NCBI RefSeq assembly: GCF_026151205.1
Contig: NC_087072.1
Location: 7,736,084 to 7,800,083 of the forward strand
Source of the DNA: Bolinopsis microptera
Taxonomy: Eukaryota; Ctenophora; Tentaculata; Lobata; Bolinopsidae
DNA length: 64,000 bases
Direction: 5' to 3'
A program made the translations under genes and the position numbers. The first letter of the stretch is position 1; the number at the start of each line of letters is the position of its first letter. Shown piece by piece: positions 51,940 through 64,000 of this stretch. Under the pieces are notes generated by a model. The model was not told the DNA's origin. It saw nothing but the letters and a program-made list of their open reading frames with translations, and did no database searches.

Positions 51940-52500
51940 TCCCCCTATTTCGAGAAGAAAGCGGCGCGCGCTACTTCGAAGAAATTTAGACGAGTAACAT
52001 CCGTCAATCCCTACGCTACACCATACGCGAGGCAATCTTTTTTAGCTACTTTAGTTAATTGACGATGTCAATTCATGGCAGCTCGGCGCGGCACAGTAGC
52101 GCATCTCGCCGATCTAACTGTGAGAAGCCTCATTTTACTGGGCCGCGCTCAGCCTGTCATTCCGCCAAATCTTTATTCGTTATTATTATTATTATGTTAA
52201 TGAACATAATAGCCTGGGGTCCTCAGGTAAGCCTCATTGAGTGCGCGGCGCGGCACAGTAACGCATCGCGCTACAACTACTTTAGCTTCATTTTAATTAT
52301 GTAAAGAGAACCTATATCGAAAAATTAGCAATTACTAAGCAACGTTACTGCAACATTTTTAAAATATAAAACTGCAAAGCTGTAATTTCAATTTTTCTTT
52401 AAAATCGTTACTGGGCCGCGCTCAGCCTGTCATTCCGCTTAATTTCTATGTTTATAAACATGATAGCCAGAGGTCCCCAGGTAATAAAATAGAAGCAGTA
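51940..52500. repeat. GC-rich repeat cluster
   Basis: Contains inverted relatives of the element at 34944-35897 (GCGGCGCGCGCTACTTCGAA). Two copies of a motif GGGCCGCGCTCAGCCTGTCA lie at 52140-52160 and 52414-52433, also present inverted at 1431-1460. Two versions of an ATAGCC-GGGGTCC-CAGGTAA block suggest internal duplication. Confidence 0.6.
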
Positions 52501-52871
52501 TTTTAATTTTTGTTTGAAATTGCATCACTTGATTTAAATTTTAAAATGATAATAATCAATAATTTGATTGTATACCTTTTATGTTTTTCGCAACGACATT
52601 TCCTGAAATCACAACACTAAATTATTGAAATATGCAAATCTGCTATGTAAATTGTAAATAAACTCCTAGCAACTACATAAAATGTAAAATTTGTAACGTT
52701 TATGAATGATGACGTTCGTTTTATTGACTTGGCTTCAGCTTCAATTCAGTATTAGGTCTACAAAACAATACAAATTAGTAAAAGTTGAAGTGACAGGGAT
52801 ACCTTTATTTCAAAACTAGAGGTAGACAATTTTTTGTAGGATTGCAGTTATGTTACGACATGTAAGCAGAG

Positions 52872-53973
52872 CACAGTGGGCTACCATGCTAGCATAGGCC
52901 TAAAATCGACTTTCTTAAATTTCTTTGAAAATAAGCTTTCCTTATTGTAAAACGCTAGCCCGATTTCATGCAAAAAACCGTAATTAAAAACTTTGCAAGA
53001 TGCCAAAATGGCGTCGCGTGAAAAAATAGCATTTTTCACTGTCAAGAAATTTTGCCTTTTTTAGCCAAAAATTGCCTAATATTTATTATTTTGGGCTAAA
53101 ATGCCTGATCAAGGCAGTTTTTAATAATTGAAATACAGTATAGTACTTCAGAATACTCAGACATCTAAAAAAAACTGTGTGACTTTAACTTTTTCACCTG
53201 ATTTTTGACCGCGCCTTTTTTATGGCGTGTATTTTAGGCAATTTTTGGGGTATTTAACGACAGAAATCGTTGTTGGTTTGCAATAGTTCGGTATAATGCA
53301 TGGTATCATCAGAAAGCTTAGACAATTCCCTATCAGATGCAATAAGAATCACTTTGGGCACTTTTGGGCAACTCTGTTTACAAAATTAAGAAACTCAAAA
53401 ATTGGGTAAAATTTGCTGCATTTTTAGATAATTTATGAGCTCAATTTTGCTATTAAATTGACATATTTTAGTTATTCTCCATGTTTGTGGCATTTTTTGC
53501 ATCCTAGACCAGATGCATATGGATGAAAAATCAAAATATCACAATTATTATAGTTAAAATTGATAAAAATCCAAAAAATCGTGATTTTAAACGAAATTTT
53601 TGAAAATAACAGGAACAATTTTGGTGTTTCAGAAAATTTTGGTCATATAAATGGGCACAACTTTTGTTCTGATCAATATTTTTTCATAATTCAAAAAGAT
53701 TTGAGTTCCTAAGATAGCTTCCTTCGTTTACAGTTCATAAAAGAGCTTTAAAATTGATTAAACCTCTAAAAAAACAACTTTTCCTGGGATCAGCCTCCTA
53801 TTCTACAAGATTGCTTAAAATCGGCCCAAAAATTTTTTCTGAGACATTTTCGGCCCTGTAAATGATTGGAATCGTATTTTTGTACCCAAATTACCTTAGA
53901 AACAAAGTTAGGGGCATGTGTGATGGTCTAAAATACCCTATGCTAGCATGACCCCCACTCACAGCCCACTGTG
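52872..53973. mobile_element. 1.1-kb AT-rich DNA element with CACAGTGGGCT ends
   Basis: Left CACAGTGGGCT then ATGCTAGCATAGG; right CTATGCTAGCAT and AGCCCACTGTG as inverted ends. Flanks carry CAGAG on both sides (52867-52871, 53974-53978). No transposase frame, so non-autonomous. Confidence 0.7.
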
Positions 53974-54620
53974 CAGAGTCGGCTATTGAGAGCGTTTAAG
54001 CGTCCGCGAACGCCCAGACTCCCGCTAACATTATTATCTGATTCAGATGACTGATGACTGGTGCTTGAAAATAGAAATAGTAATAGTATTCGGAAATATC
54101 TAATCTCGATCTAAAGCTTTTTACTCTAATACTCAAACGTTCAAATGTAAACGCACGCATGATCTATATGAAATCATGTTGCAGGGTGTTCAATCCTCGT
54201 TTGAACATCTCAGCCCCGCAGTTTTAACACGCATTTAGTTGCAAACGGCTGTAAAGCACATCATCGCATCAACGTACTGTTAATTTATATGATCAGGGTG
54301 TCCAGGACACCCTGCAACATGCAATTTGAACTACCCACTATCATACTGCTCGGTTGAGATCGTACACGTGTGGTGTCCTATTTCACTCATTTTATATGTT
54401 TCCGTTTTTGTTTGCTGTCGCCTGTTACACATTACATACAGGCCATGTGTGTAACTGTAATGTGTAAAACATGTGGGCGTGTGCTAGTATATGCATGGTA
54501 GTAATTTCTATTTTCCATGTAATATTTGAAATCTCGCCTTTATAAGTTAGAATAATTTAATTAATTAATCAACTTTCTGATGTGGTATTGTATGCGGTCA
54601 TCGGCAAATAGCCCTCATGC
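53974..54620. repeat. Interspersed repeat, copy B (hAT-like end CGGCTATTGAG)
   Basis: Diverged relative of 34294-34870 over most of its length, directly abutting the 1.1-kb element. No open frame. Confidence 0.6.
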
Positions 54621-54785
54621 TCCCCAAGTCTGTCGATTGGACACCCGACACAACTGCCAGCCAGCTCATACAAGCTGCCTCTGCATGTAAGCCTTGCCAA
54701 AAGATCTCGAATGTTAGAATTGCGACTGTTGTGTACCCTTCAGTACAACTACTAACTAGAGGGATACAAAAATATGTGCTTCGTG

Positions 54786-55074
54786 CAGTGGCTTAACGAA
54801 GGGCCCCGCTGACCCCGCTGTGTAGGGGGGCGCCATCTTAGGGGGGCACAAAATCGTCGTTCAAATGTGGGACAATTTTGAAAAACTTAACTGAGGTACT
54901 AGCAAAACTTAGCATTTGCTCTAGAAATACAGTCTTTTAGAGAGTTTACCGGTGTATCTTCTAAAATCACCTAATTTGTTCAATTTTAAGGAGGGGCGAC
55001 AAAAGGGGAGGGGGCACCAACTGCAGGGAGGCGCATTTTCAGCGGGGGCGCCAACAGGTAACGTTACGCCACTG
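54786..55074. mobile_element. hAT-type MITE, second intact 289-bp copy
   Basis: Exactly the same length as the copy at 45686, with ends CAGTGGCTTAACG / CGTTACGCCACTG and a perfect 8-bp target duplication GCTTCGTG (54778-54785, 55075-55082). Confidence 0.93.
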
Positions 55075-55706
55075 GCTTCGTGTGCTTATAGTTATTTAAT
55101 TATGATGTGGGTGCCTCAATGAAAAACAACAATGATTTATTTTTAGTTTAAGAAAACAACAATTTTTGTAAATGGGGGGGGGGGGGGGGGGGACTCCTGG
55201 TATCAATTCAATATCCCGAAGTAATATAGCCTATGTTTTGTATCTCCAATGAAGTTTAAGTCCATTTCTATAGGTTGTCGAAAGAATATGTCTCTGTGTC
55301 CCCTGATAGACATTAGAGTTGATCTTAGGAGTTTTTCACGTTGACTTCTACAAATGAAGCTGATGGTCCCTAAGTATGGCCTCTGGGTCTCAGTTTTTCA
55401 CTCAGTTTTGACAAAACCTCCACAGTCCACAGTTAGAAGTTACTATAATCCGATTTAATCCCGAGCTGGTTAAACCATATTGGAACAGTTTACCCATGGG
55501 CCATGTAGTCCCTCTAATTATGATAAATAGGGCAAAAGTTCTAACGACATATTAATGGTATCATATTTGAATTCTTAGCTGTAGAATATGGTGCAAATCT
55601 GAAAATCTGTAAAACAATTAATATAATATATTGTTATTTTGTAATATTATGATTTATTTCTAATCAAAAACGTTTCACAGTTTTAGCCTTTTTCATATTT
55701 TTATAG

Positions 55707-55778
55707 GCAAGGAAAGCAAGTTGCTGGTGAGCCTCACAAGGTGCTAACCTAATGGCTGACAAGCAATTTCAGTCGAAG
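55707..55778 (+). CDS. Candidate first coding exon of an unknown gene
   Basis: Acceptor TTTTTATAG, then a 5' leader, ATG at 55752, nine codons (MADKQFQSK) and donor AAG|GTAAGA. Phase 0 would join the frame at 59119-59343. Short and unsupported by any family. Confidence 0.25.
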
Positions 55779-56235
55779 GTAAGAACTCAGAATTGCTTGA
55801 ATTTGTATATTGATATCATTCTATTTCAAACTTTCAGATGATTCTTTAAAAATGGAGAATGTCAACTTCATAGTTTTCTTGAAGAACAAGGCTAATCAGT
55901 AATGATGTTGTCCTTGTGCCCAAAGTTAAATGATATAAATCATAAAAACACTAATAATAGACGATAGTACATTCCTGGATTCTCAATAAAAACAACTTTG
56001 TATTCTCGCTAATTTTGACATTGTATATATATACTGTGGAGGCATTCGATATTTATTTAAAGTATCTATTATAAAGCTGCTATATTAGATGACCTATTAG
56101 GATAGTTCGCAGTGTAGTTATTAACAAATTTTTGATTAATTTAATTTTCCGGTCATGTTGTCCTTCTACTAATCACAGCATTTATTTGAGAGACTTTAAT
56201 TTCTTTATCTTCACGTTTCATTGACTGTTGTGTGC

Positions 56236-56271
<36 letters not shown>

Positions 56272-59118
56272 TATATTATTTATGGGCTTGTGTTAATTTA
56301 ACTATTCAACCTTCATAATTTATCCACAATAACGGATGTTAGTTTATGCTTCATAGTTTTCATTGTCTCAGATAATGTAACCTCTTGTATACAGTAAATA
56401 ACACAACAACTTAGTTTTAATGGAATATTCTGTAAGTCAGATCATAATAATGTATAAAACAAGCTAACTACTCATGTAACAATGTCTGATACACAGTCTA
56501 GCTGGTTTCCATTGTGTTAGCCGGGCAAGTCAGTGCAGTGCAGTCACTCACCATACACTAGTAGTACCCATATACCTGATGCATTGTCTTTTGAGCAACA
56601 CAGTGTGGTATCACCTGGGAGGTAGCATATTAAATTGGGGGTAAATATCAAATTTGCAGTATTATCCGGGGGATGCGTCTGTTTAATAATGATAGTTTGC
56701 CGTGAGGTGCCGTGAGGTGCCGTGAACACTACAGTAATTACAACATTTCAGTACACAATATGATATTAGCAAATAACCAGATAATATTATTTACCTAACA
56801 TCAGAGTATCCCTATTTGTGGCTATCTGAGTGGATCTTCTACAGTAGTAACAAATTCACGAGCTTCTGTCGAAGTGTTAAGTTGCAGTTGCTGGGTGGAA
56901 GATTAGCTGTTACCAACATTTGTTATTAGATGTACCCTGGCATTGCATATTAATTGGAAATTTAACTTACTACAGTAAAAAGGAAAATGGTACAGTAAAA
57001 CGGAGTTTTAATGTATAATGTGATTATTTGTAGCTCAAGAGTTTGTGAAGTGTTGATGTTAAAGTGTAAAAGTAAATACCAATAATGTAATTACAGGCCA
57101 CTAGTTTTATCATCCAAACGGAGATATAAAATAAGAAAATGCACTCACCTATTCAAATGAATGAATCATTTTGCTGTGGAGGAAGCAAATCCTGCAACGG
57201 CCTCAACTATAGCCTAGATTATAATTATATGATAATAATAACGGTAATAAATTGGATTACTATTACATCATCACTAGATACTAGTATATCTCAATTACCG
57301 TTGATGACCAGTTATAACCAGGCGACATTTAACCATCACAATCACTCCTGCGCATGGTTTAAAAGTGGTCCCTTTAGTGCGTCATGCTAACACCAGTAAT
57401 GTGCCATATTTCCCAGATCCTTTAAGTGTGATCCGGGAACCGCGTAATAGAAATTAATAGTAAATCTACTTAAGGAGCCGTGTTGTTTAGTAACGGCCAC
57501 TCTGACGTAATCATATCACTTGGTATTACAGTAGAAGAGATCGTTTATATTTCTGTTGCCATGGTAACAATAAACCTGTATTCTCTGAGTTGTGCTGTGG
57601 CAGCCTTTATTATCATAAAGTCCTTTTATTTGGTGTTATTTTACAGTTCATACCAAGTGTAAATTGGGGATTTTGTTATCGTTTGTGGTGATCATGTCGC
57701 CCTCGCACCACTTTTCTTTTTAACAGTGAAACGTGTTATTACTGTCTTGTTGGTTGCCTAGTTTGTTTAATTAAAGCTTGTAATTTGATATGAATCACGG
57801 TGTTTCGTGTGACTGTGTGACCACGGGCCTCTGGTTATCACACTGTATCATCTGGGTCAGGTCTACTTTGTGGTTTAATGGCGTACATGGTAACATGTAG
57901 TATGTATTAAAACTACAGATCTCTTGAATTATTCCATAGATGTTGTCTGAAAGAGGAAAGAGACAATGATCTATATTAGATGTTTATACTCATTAAAAAT
58001 ATGAATTCTCACCAAAGCAAAGTTATGTCAAATTAAAGGTCACCTGCTTATATGTAATAAATAAATCTGAAACGTTAATCATGATCAATAACTTGCCATG
58101 TACTAAACTTCAGTGTGTCTCAAACTACAAACCACGTGGAGCTACCTCCACACTCTGGTGATTTAATGTTCCCGTCCACACAGAGTTACTGTAATATCTA
58201 ATTAGTTCACCTCACACTACATGTACACATTCCACACACACTTCACATTCCACACACTGCACTGCACACACTTTGTGGAAACAGAGCCTAAAACTCAATT
58301 AACTCCATATCTCCGCTACAAGGCGGTTGTCTAATACATTGTTATTGTTACCCAACTTTAACTAACACACTTCCTTAGCCTATCTCGTTCCAACTTCCAA
58401 CAGTACATTCCAGCGGAATTTTTTGTACAAATACAATTACAAATGAAAATTTAAAAATTTAGAGCCTCTATATTATACAATCACATGGTCTTGTATCTGC
58501 TACCTATTTCTATTTTAGAGCCTCTAGTTCTTTCACCACTACCTATTTTTATCTACTCACGTAGTGCAGACCTTTGAGTAGTAGTTAGTGTTAATATGAA
58601 GTAGTTAGACAACACCGTCTTGGCATCAACAAGTTGTGTTCCTAGGAATAACAAGAGTTAATATAAAGTGTTATTATTAGGTTAACGCCGTCTTGGCATC
58701 AGCCATCAACTGGGCTACAAATACTATAATAGGGTTTCTACATTCCAGAGTTATCATAATATTTTAATGAAGGGTCCACAAGGGTGGGAAAAGAGAGCAC
58801 GGTAATCGTTTAGTTGTATGGGTTTATGGATGAGCTTAGTACTGAAACCTGAGAGTTTGGGTTGCAGATAACAGCTTATCAGAACAGTAGTTTGTTCTTT
58901 AGAAATACTATAAATTATCTAATCTTATGTGTTATTATCTAATCATGTTATGTATTATCTATCTTAAAGTCTGTACCGTTGAGAAAACATCAACTTCGCT
59001 CTCTAATAAACACCAAATTGAAAAAATAGAATAGAATCTGAGAAACCAAATTATTGTTGGTAGATAAAGCTCTAGATAACAGTTTAGTTTCAGATTATGT
59101 CTGTTTTATTTAGAGCAG
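55779..59118. other. AT-rich stretch without supported features
   Basis: Contains an (AT)n tract near 56238-56268 and short random frames. No RNA gene or transposon end was identified. Confidence 0.45.
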
Positions 59119-59343
59119 ATCACTGATTTAGTAAATGATAATTCCAATCTTATGTCTGCTGGCATTGTTAACAGTAACTATATATCCTTTAATTGGCATG
59201 AAATATTTGATAATGGCAGCGATATCTCAGCACATCACTCTCATCATACAATAAATACGTATTTACAGACTATACGTTCATCAGATCTTCAACGTTTTAT
59301 TTTTCTGGAAGATAATAGAGACGTACCTCTCGAAATACACTAA
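59119..59343 (+). CDS. Candidate terminal exon of an unknown gene
   Basis: After TTTAGAGCAG an open frame of 74 codons begins ITDLVNDNSNLMSAG, includes NYISFNWHEIFDNG and ends VPLEIH. It would be in phase with the candidate exon at 55752-55778, giving about 83 residues. No domain recognised; chance is quite possible. Confidence 0.22.
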   Translation: MTDLVNDNSNLMSAGIVNSNYISFNWHEIFDNGSDISAHHSHHTINTYLQTIRSSDLQRFIFLEDNRDVPLEIH

Positions 59344-59751
59344 AAACAGGAATTATACATTATTTATTCCATTTACAGTACTACGAACGAGGGGACTGTA
59401 TAAAAACAGGTGTTCGCAATTAGAGTGCTCAACCTGTGACTCCATTTTCTAGCTTGTATGAACAACATACGAACTTTTATAGTTGTCCCCACATTATGAC
59501 TCCCAATGCAATGTTTCATGATCTCTTCTTTTTCGTGTATCGCCAATTTTGTTCAATTATTTTTCTATTCTTGAGTCTATAATTACCCAACCGCAACCCC
59601 AGTTCTGGTTCTCTTAACATACACGGCAATAATTGTGCATGTGGTCCGTTCTTTTACGTGAAGAGCTGCTCAATTGCAGATTTCAGTAATCATCGGTTTC
59701 GGTCCTTTTTTAGAGATACTCTAGATATCCTCATTACGTGATTTCAATATA

Positions 59752-59937
59752 CAGTAAAACCCCGATTTGCCGTGCCTCGATTTACCGCAACCCCCGATTT
59801 ACCGCGGCCATCTCCTTTCTCCAAATAGAGCTTAACATGCATAATGTAAACAAACAAAACCCCGATTTACCGCAAACCCCGATTTACCGCGGATGTTTCC
59901 TTTCCCCCAAATTCCGCGGTAAATCGGGGTTTTACTG
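59752..59937. mobile_element. Pogo/Tigger-like MITE, copy 2
   Basis: 186 bp, ends CAGTAAAACCCCGATTTG / CGGGGTTTTACTG with TA duplications on both sides (59750-59751, 59938-59939). Internal AAACCCCGATTTACCGC blocks are repeated, suggesting partial internal duplication relative to the 124-bp copy. Confidence 0.85.
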
Positions 59938-62080
59938 TAATTTAAACGCCCCGGTGATCACTAATACTTGAACAATTTTTCAATAATTCTGTTGTTATAT
60001 ATATTAGCATTACATTGAATATATTGTATGTCATTGTCAATTAGTCAACTCGAAAAGATCCTTTGTCAGGAATATCAATATAGGTTTATCACAATGCCTA
60101 GCATAGACCGTAGTCATTGACTGTAGTAGACTTTAAACTTAGTTATACCTTCACCGCAGGAATGTAAAACACACTTCCGCACTTCGACAATAACATAATA
60201 AAATATACCCCAAAAGCAAAAGTATACTCAAGCGTGATCAAGTCTTATGGGAATACAACATTTTGCACTTTAATAATTTAAATGTAACTACTCAGTCCTC
60301 AAAGATGATGACTCCTCATGTTATCATACTAAAGGCACGACACACCATATCCCCTATCAAGATTCTAAAAAAAGTGCGATGAGATTGGATTTTGACACTA
60401 GAAGTGCGATTTTCACGAAATGTACTCCCCACCCCCCCCCCCCCCCCCCCCCCCCCTCCAGCCTGCAAGATTTCTTGCCCCACAAATTATTTTCTATTTA
60501 AAAAGATTTCGCGAGTCCCTTTGTAAGCGAAAAGTATGTCACTGTTATTGGATCCATAAATAACGAAAAATTTACGTGCGTATTTTCATGAATTATATTA
60601 TGTTACATATTGTAATTATGGTAAGCCTCACGTAGCACTATGGTTGAGGGCGCGCTCGTCAAGCAGTTGACTCGGGTTCGAGTCTCGTCAGCGGTCATTC
60701 TTTTGGCAATTATTAATTATTTTACTAAAATTATCATCAGAGCACCTTGTAATATACGTTATCCGATAGATTATACTGTTCGTACTTCATCTAGAGAACT
60801 AAGAGACTGAGAAGACCGGCATTTAAGGATTTGTCCGGGGAAGGCCTCGTTCACACTGGAACATGTCAAATTATTGTAAACGGAGTTATCTGGTAATGTT
60901 TGTTTTGTTTATGGCTAGAATTTAGAATGGAATCAATGTGATGAGGATCCAGAGTTAATTACCTGCTAGGATTAATAAGTCAGTTCTCCAGTTGAAGAGA
61001 CCCTTTCTCAAACTTTTAATGAAGAAATATTCACTATGCCTATGGCAGTATCAAGTATATTCTGAGAAAGAATATAGCCAGGAATAGTACCTCCTTTAAT
61101 GGTAACCATGGTAACTATAGTAACCACTGTGAATCTTGATCTTATAACAACTAGTATCCTTTAAGACTTAGACAGTACAGTGAATAAACACGCTGAAAAG
61201 CGATGAAAATGCAAGCGCGCGACCGAATATGTAGTGCTGAAAGAGGGTGCCGAAATCTCGCGGAGAATCTCACGATATTGTGAGCCTAGCTATGAGATTT
61301 AAACGAAACTCGCAAAAATCTGGCAAAAATCTCGCGCGCGTTACGTCGAAGTTTTCACGCTATAAACAAGTGATAAAATACACGTTAATAGTATAAAATA
61401 CATGTTAAGTTCCTAATTCCTTCAACTTTTAAGTTAAACTTTTTCTGTTTCCTCATTTATTTACAAATTTTGTGCGATGAGTCCGGCTCGCAATCTCGCA
61501 TAAATCTTGAGCTGGGCACCATATTGTGTACTCAATATCTTTAAAAGTTTCGATAAAGTATAACCTTTTATGAGTTGATTGAAAAGATCCAACATTCGAT
61601 AAACAAGATCTCGTTTTTGAGTACGGGGGAGTTCCACACTCTAGGAGGACAGTAAATAATTGCTGCTTCAGTTCTACTAAATTCAGATTTCTTATGAAGT
61701 TATGAACTTTCAGCAAATAAAATGAAAAACAGCACTACTTTTTATATGAACTTTAAATGTATTAATATGAAACTATCAAGTCAATCTCCGTTGATATATT
61801 TTTTCTTCATCTCCATTAATTTTCACGTTGTTCACGTTGACGTTCGCAATCAGTCCTTATTCGTTCATTTCTAGTATCAAATTTATGTTTCTCTGAAATG
61901 AGAAAATCGAAGATAATGTCTCTTCTAGAGTCTTTGTAGAAAACCTCTAAATTGAGAACTGCGGTCTGATATATACGCCCTGATCCCTGCATGTAGTTTA
62001 TGTATCATGACGTTTACATAGCACCTGAGGGTAACTTTATCCGCATAATAGCTGAACTGCTCCTCTTATTATCCTCCTAG
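59938..62080. other. Stretch with no supported gene
   Basis: Includes a C-run at about 60426-60458 and a GC-rich patch near 61205-61340 with repeated CTCGC. A weak tRNA-like motif lies at 60636-60705. No reading frame stands out. Confidence 0.45.
60636..60705 (+). other. tRNA-like sequence (possible tRNA-derived SINE head or decayed tRNA)
   Basis: TAGCACTATGGTTGAGG resembles an A box and GGGTTCGAGTCTC a B box, about 34 bp apart as in tRNA promoters. The cloverleaf does not fold cleanly (no good acceptor or anticodon stem), so I do not call a functional tRNA. Confidence 0.3.
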
Positions 62081-62243
62081 TTACCGAGATACCTCAGTAT
62101 GTGAGCCACTAAGCACAGTGGCTACTGTGGCTAAAGAACACGGCCCACTACCCACACACCAAGAGGAAGGAGCAGTTATTTCACATAACACACGAGAATC
62201 TGTGTGGTACACACTTCCACTCAACATCACTCAATTGATCCAG
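62081..62243 (+). CDS. Candidate internal exon of an unknown gene
   Basis: A strong pyrimidine tract and acceptor (CTTATTATCCTCCTAG) open a 163-nt frame ending at donor CAG|GTATTG. It reads YRDTSVCEPLSTVATVAKEH, then VWYTLPLNITQLIQ. It starts with one base of a split codon and ends in phase 0. Codon use looks coding, but I recognise no family and found no partner exons. Confidence 0.35.
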
Positions 62244-63475
62244 GTATTGGTTTACACGCTCCTATTGTTCTGCGAAGGATATTGTGTAGGAGAAGGAGTA
62301 TAGGGGGATAAAGGGATACGCAATGTTTACGTTACGGTATACATTAGAAGGAGTACAAGGGTTTATTATGTTTACTTTACGGTATCCATTAGAAGAATTT
62401 CTGTCATCGCCGCACTTTCGAGTTTCGGCTCTGATTACTTGATATCAGAGTTACAGTCGCTAAAATGAGGGAGAGATGATGGTATATGATTCAATTTGTC
62501 CCTCCGTAACTGTCATTATATGATTAGATCTCTATTACGGGTACAATTACGTAATGCGTAACTTTCTCGGTCTCCGAGACTGGAATATTCCCGAAACAAC
62601 TTTCAGAAGACTTCTTTACACAACTTATGACCCCGATATAAACAGCAAGTACTATTTTAGGTTACTTGCATTTTAAATCCTTCGTGTTTAAAGCATTTTA
62701 AAGCATTGTAAAGCTTCCGTTTATTTGCTGTTTTACTGAAGATAATGTACGTAATTACCACGAATTATTTTCACTATCCGACAATAATTCCTCTATTGTT
62801 CTCCCCTGGTTTTGGGTGTGTAACTCTAGCTGTATTATCCATAGAGTACCAATGACACGACGTAACGAAGCGTTCCGAGTGTAAAATATTGTGATATATT
62901 ATTATGTAGCTGTTATACTATATTTATATATTATGTCATACCGTGATTCCGTGAACACTGTGTTGTAAACACACTTGTACACTACAGCTTTAAAGTTAGT
63001 ATCGTAAACACACTTATAGTACTACTTACACTCAATACTGGTGATGATTTGAGTTGTTTAGACCATTTCAGCCGACCTGGCTGATTACAAATAATAGAAC
63101 AGTCCTCTAATTGCGCTAATCATACCAGCTGTCAACAACTTTCTAAACCCGCTTATTTTTTCTAATTATTGGTTGCACTGCTTGAGGACTTTAAGAGAAC
63201 TCTACAATGAAATATTACCAGTTTATCAGGTGATATGGGCATTATGATTCACGATTGCCACAGAAAGCGTGCGAGACCGTGAGGTTCTATTGTGATCCAT
63301 ATTTTGAAAATAGAAAGCTTTTGATTTTTTGTGCGTTTCTGCGAGCGCTGATTCAGATTTTGGTGAATATGTTTAACTGAATGTGACAAAAATATTGTGT
63401 GTAACTAAAGAGCTCAATCCTTACCTAGAGAGCTGAGCAACTTGATTTTGTTATATTATACTAGTTAAGTCAAGG
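62244..63475. other. Stretch with no supported gene
   Basis: AT-rich, with no convincing frame, RNA gene or transposon end. Confidence 0.45.
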
Positions 63476-63660
63476 GTCGACCGAGTCCTCGGCCTCGGCC
63501 TCGGTTTTACCGAGGAATGGCGATTTTTCCTCGGCCTCGGCCTCGGCCTCGGTCAGGAGGACAATTCCTCGGTTCGCCTCGGCCTCGGTCAAAAATAGAT
63601 TCGAAATTCCTCGGCCTCGGCGAAATTTGACGATTTTACCGAGGATTTGACCGAGGATTT
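63476..63660. repeat. CCTCGG-rich subterminal repeats of a hAT element
   Basis: Clusters of CCTCGGCCTCGG with CCGAGGAATGG / ACCGAGGATTTG in the opposite sense. They lie on the 3' side of the hAT transposase fragment and are probably its subterminal repeats. Confidence 0.6.
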
Positions 63661-63775
63661 TTGTTGAAATTTTGGGAATTTTTCTACAGACTTACAGAGG
63701 TTAATGTAAACGAATTTTTAAAGTTGAAAATAAAACGACCAATTGACCAGGACACAAAACTAAAAATATCATAGT

Positions 63776-64000
63776 CTAAGATTCATCGTCTGATGAAATG
63801 ACAATATCTGAGCACTCTGAATCAGAATAATCTTCTGTGCACAGCTCAGAAGGGGGACAGTCCTCTTTATTTGGGGCTTCAAATTCATTTGGACAGGGGC
63901 CGAAGTCGTCCCCAAATGTTCCGATGTTCTTTTTGAGAAACAAGCACCCCTCAAAGTTTGTTGGCTTAAGGCTGAGGCGATTTAACTTCAGGATGTACCC
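63776..64000 (-). CDS. hAT-superfamily transposase, C-terminal end (runs off window)
   Basis: 75 codons to a TAG at 63776-63778. LKLNRLSLKPTNFEGCLFLK then KNIGTFGDDFG matches the end of the hAT dimerisation region (NRL-x-P-x-x-x-E-x-x-x-FLK-x-N). An acidic tail follows (SDSECSDIVISSDDES). The window ends before the catalytic domain, so intactness cannot be judged. Confidence 0.65.
   Translation of the reverse strand, partial: GYILKLNRLSLKPTNFEGCLFLKKNIGTFGDDFGPCPNEFEAPNKEDCPPSELCTEDYSDSECSDIVISSDDES

Noticed and set aside
61205-61340. GC-rich patch as a CpG-island promoter
   Set aside because: Short, with no adjacent exon; simple CTCGC repetition explains it.

Overview
This window is nuclear DNA from an animal, most likely an AT-rich invertebrate genome. 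It carries metazoan-specific genes split by GT-AG introns, intronless genes nested inside introns, minisatellites and a dense load of cut-and-paste and non-LTR elements. I cannot name the species; a cnidarian-like or other early-branching invertebrate is a guess.

The main tenant, 2.8-31.8 kb on the minus strand, is an ANKIB1 orthologue: an ankyrin-repeat RING-between-RING (RBR) ubiquitin ligase. I could place 20 coding exons whose phases agree at every junction, giving about 1086 residues. Two intronless plus-strand genes sit inside its introns. Intron 13 holds a papain-family cysteine protease with a C-terminal beta-trefoil-like domain (6.5-8.1 kb). Intron 10 holds a glutaminase-family protein with C-terminal ankyrin repeats (13.7-15.4 kb). 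The glutaminase reading frame is intact but has lost the catalytic lysine and several substrate-binding residues, so it looks like a pseudoenzyme. This is the most unusual thing in the window.

Further right on the minus strand are Par-6 (39.5-41.5 kb; PB1, semi-CRIB and PDZ domains; final exon not found) and a single-exon phosphopantothenate-cysteine ligase, PPCS (42.1-43.0 kb). These genes do not form an operon or an obvious pathway.

The rest is mostly repeat territory. It includes two mariner-like elements with ~360 bp inverted termini, twin 289 bp hAT-type MITEs with perfect 8 bp target duplications, a triple-nested insertion at 33.7-34.3 kb, pogo-like MITEs and LINE relics. A hAT transposase tail runs off the right edge. 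Two minisatellites of different unit length are both built around CACGTG. From about 55 to 63.4 kb I see only weak exon candidates and one MITE.
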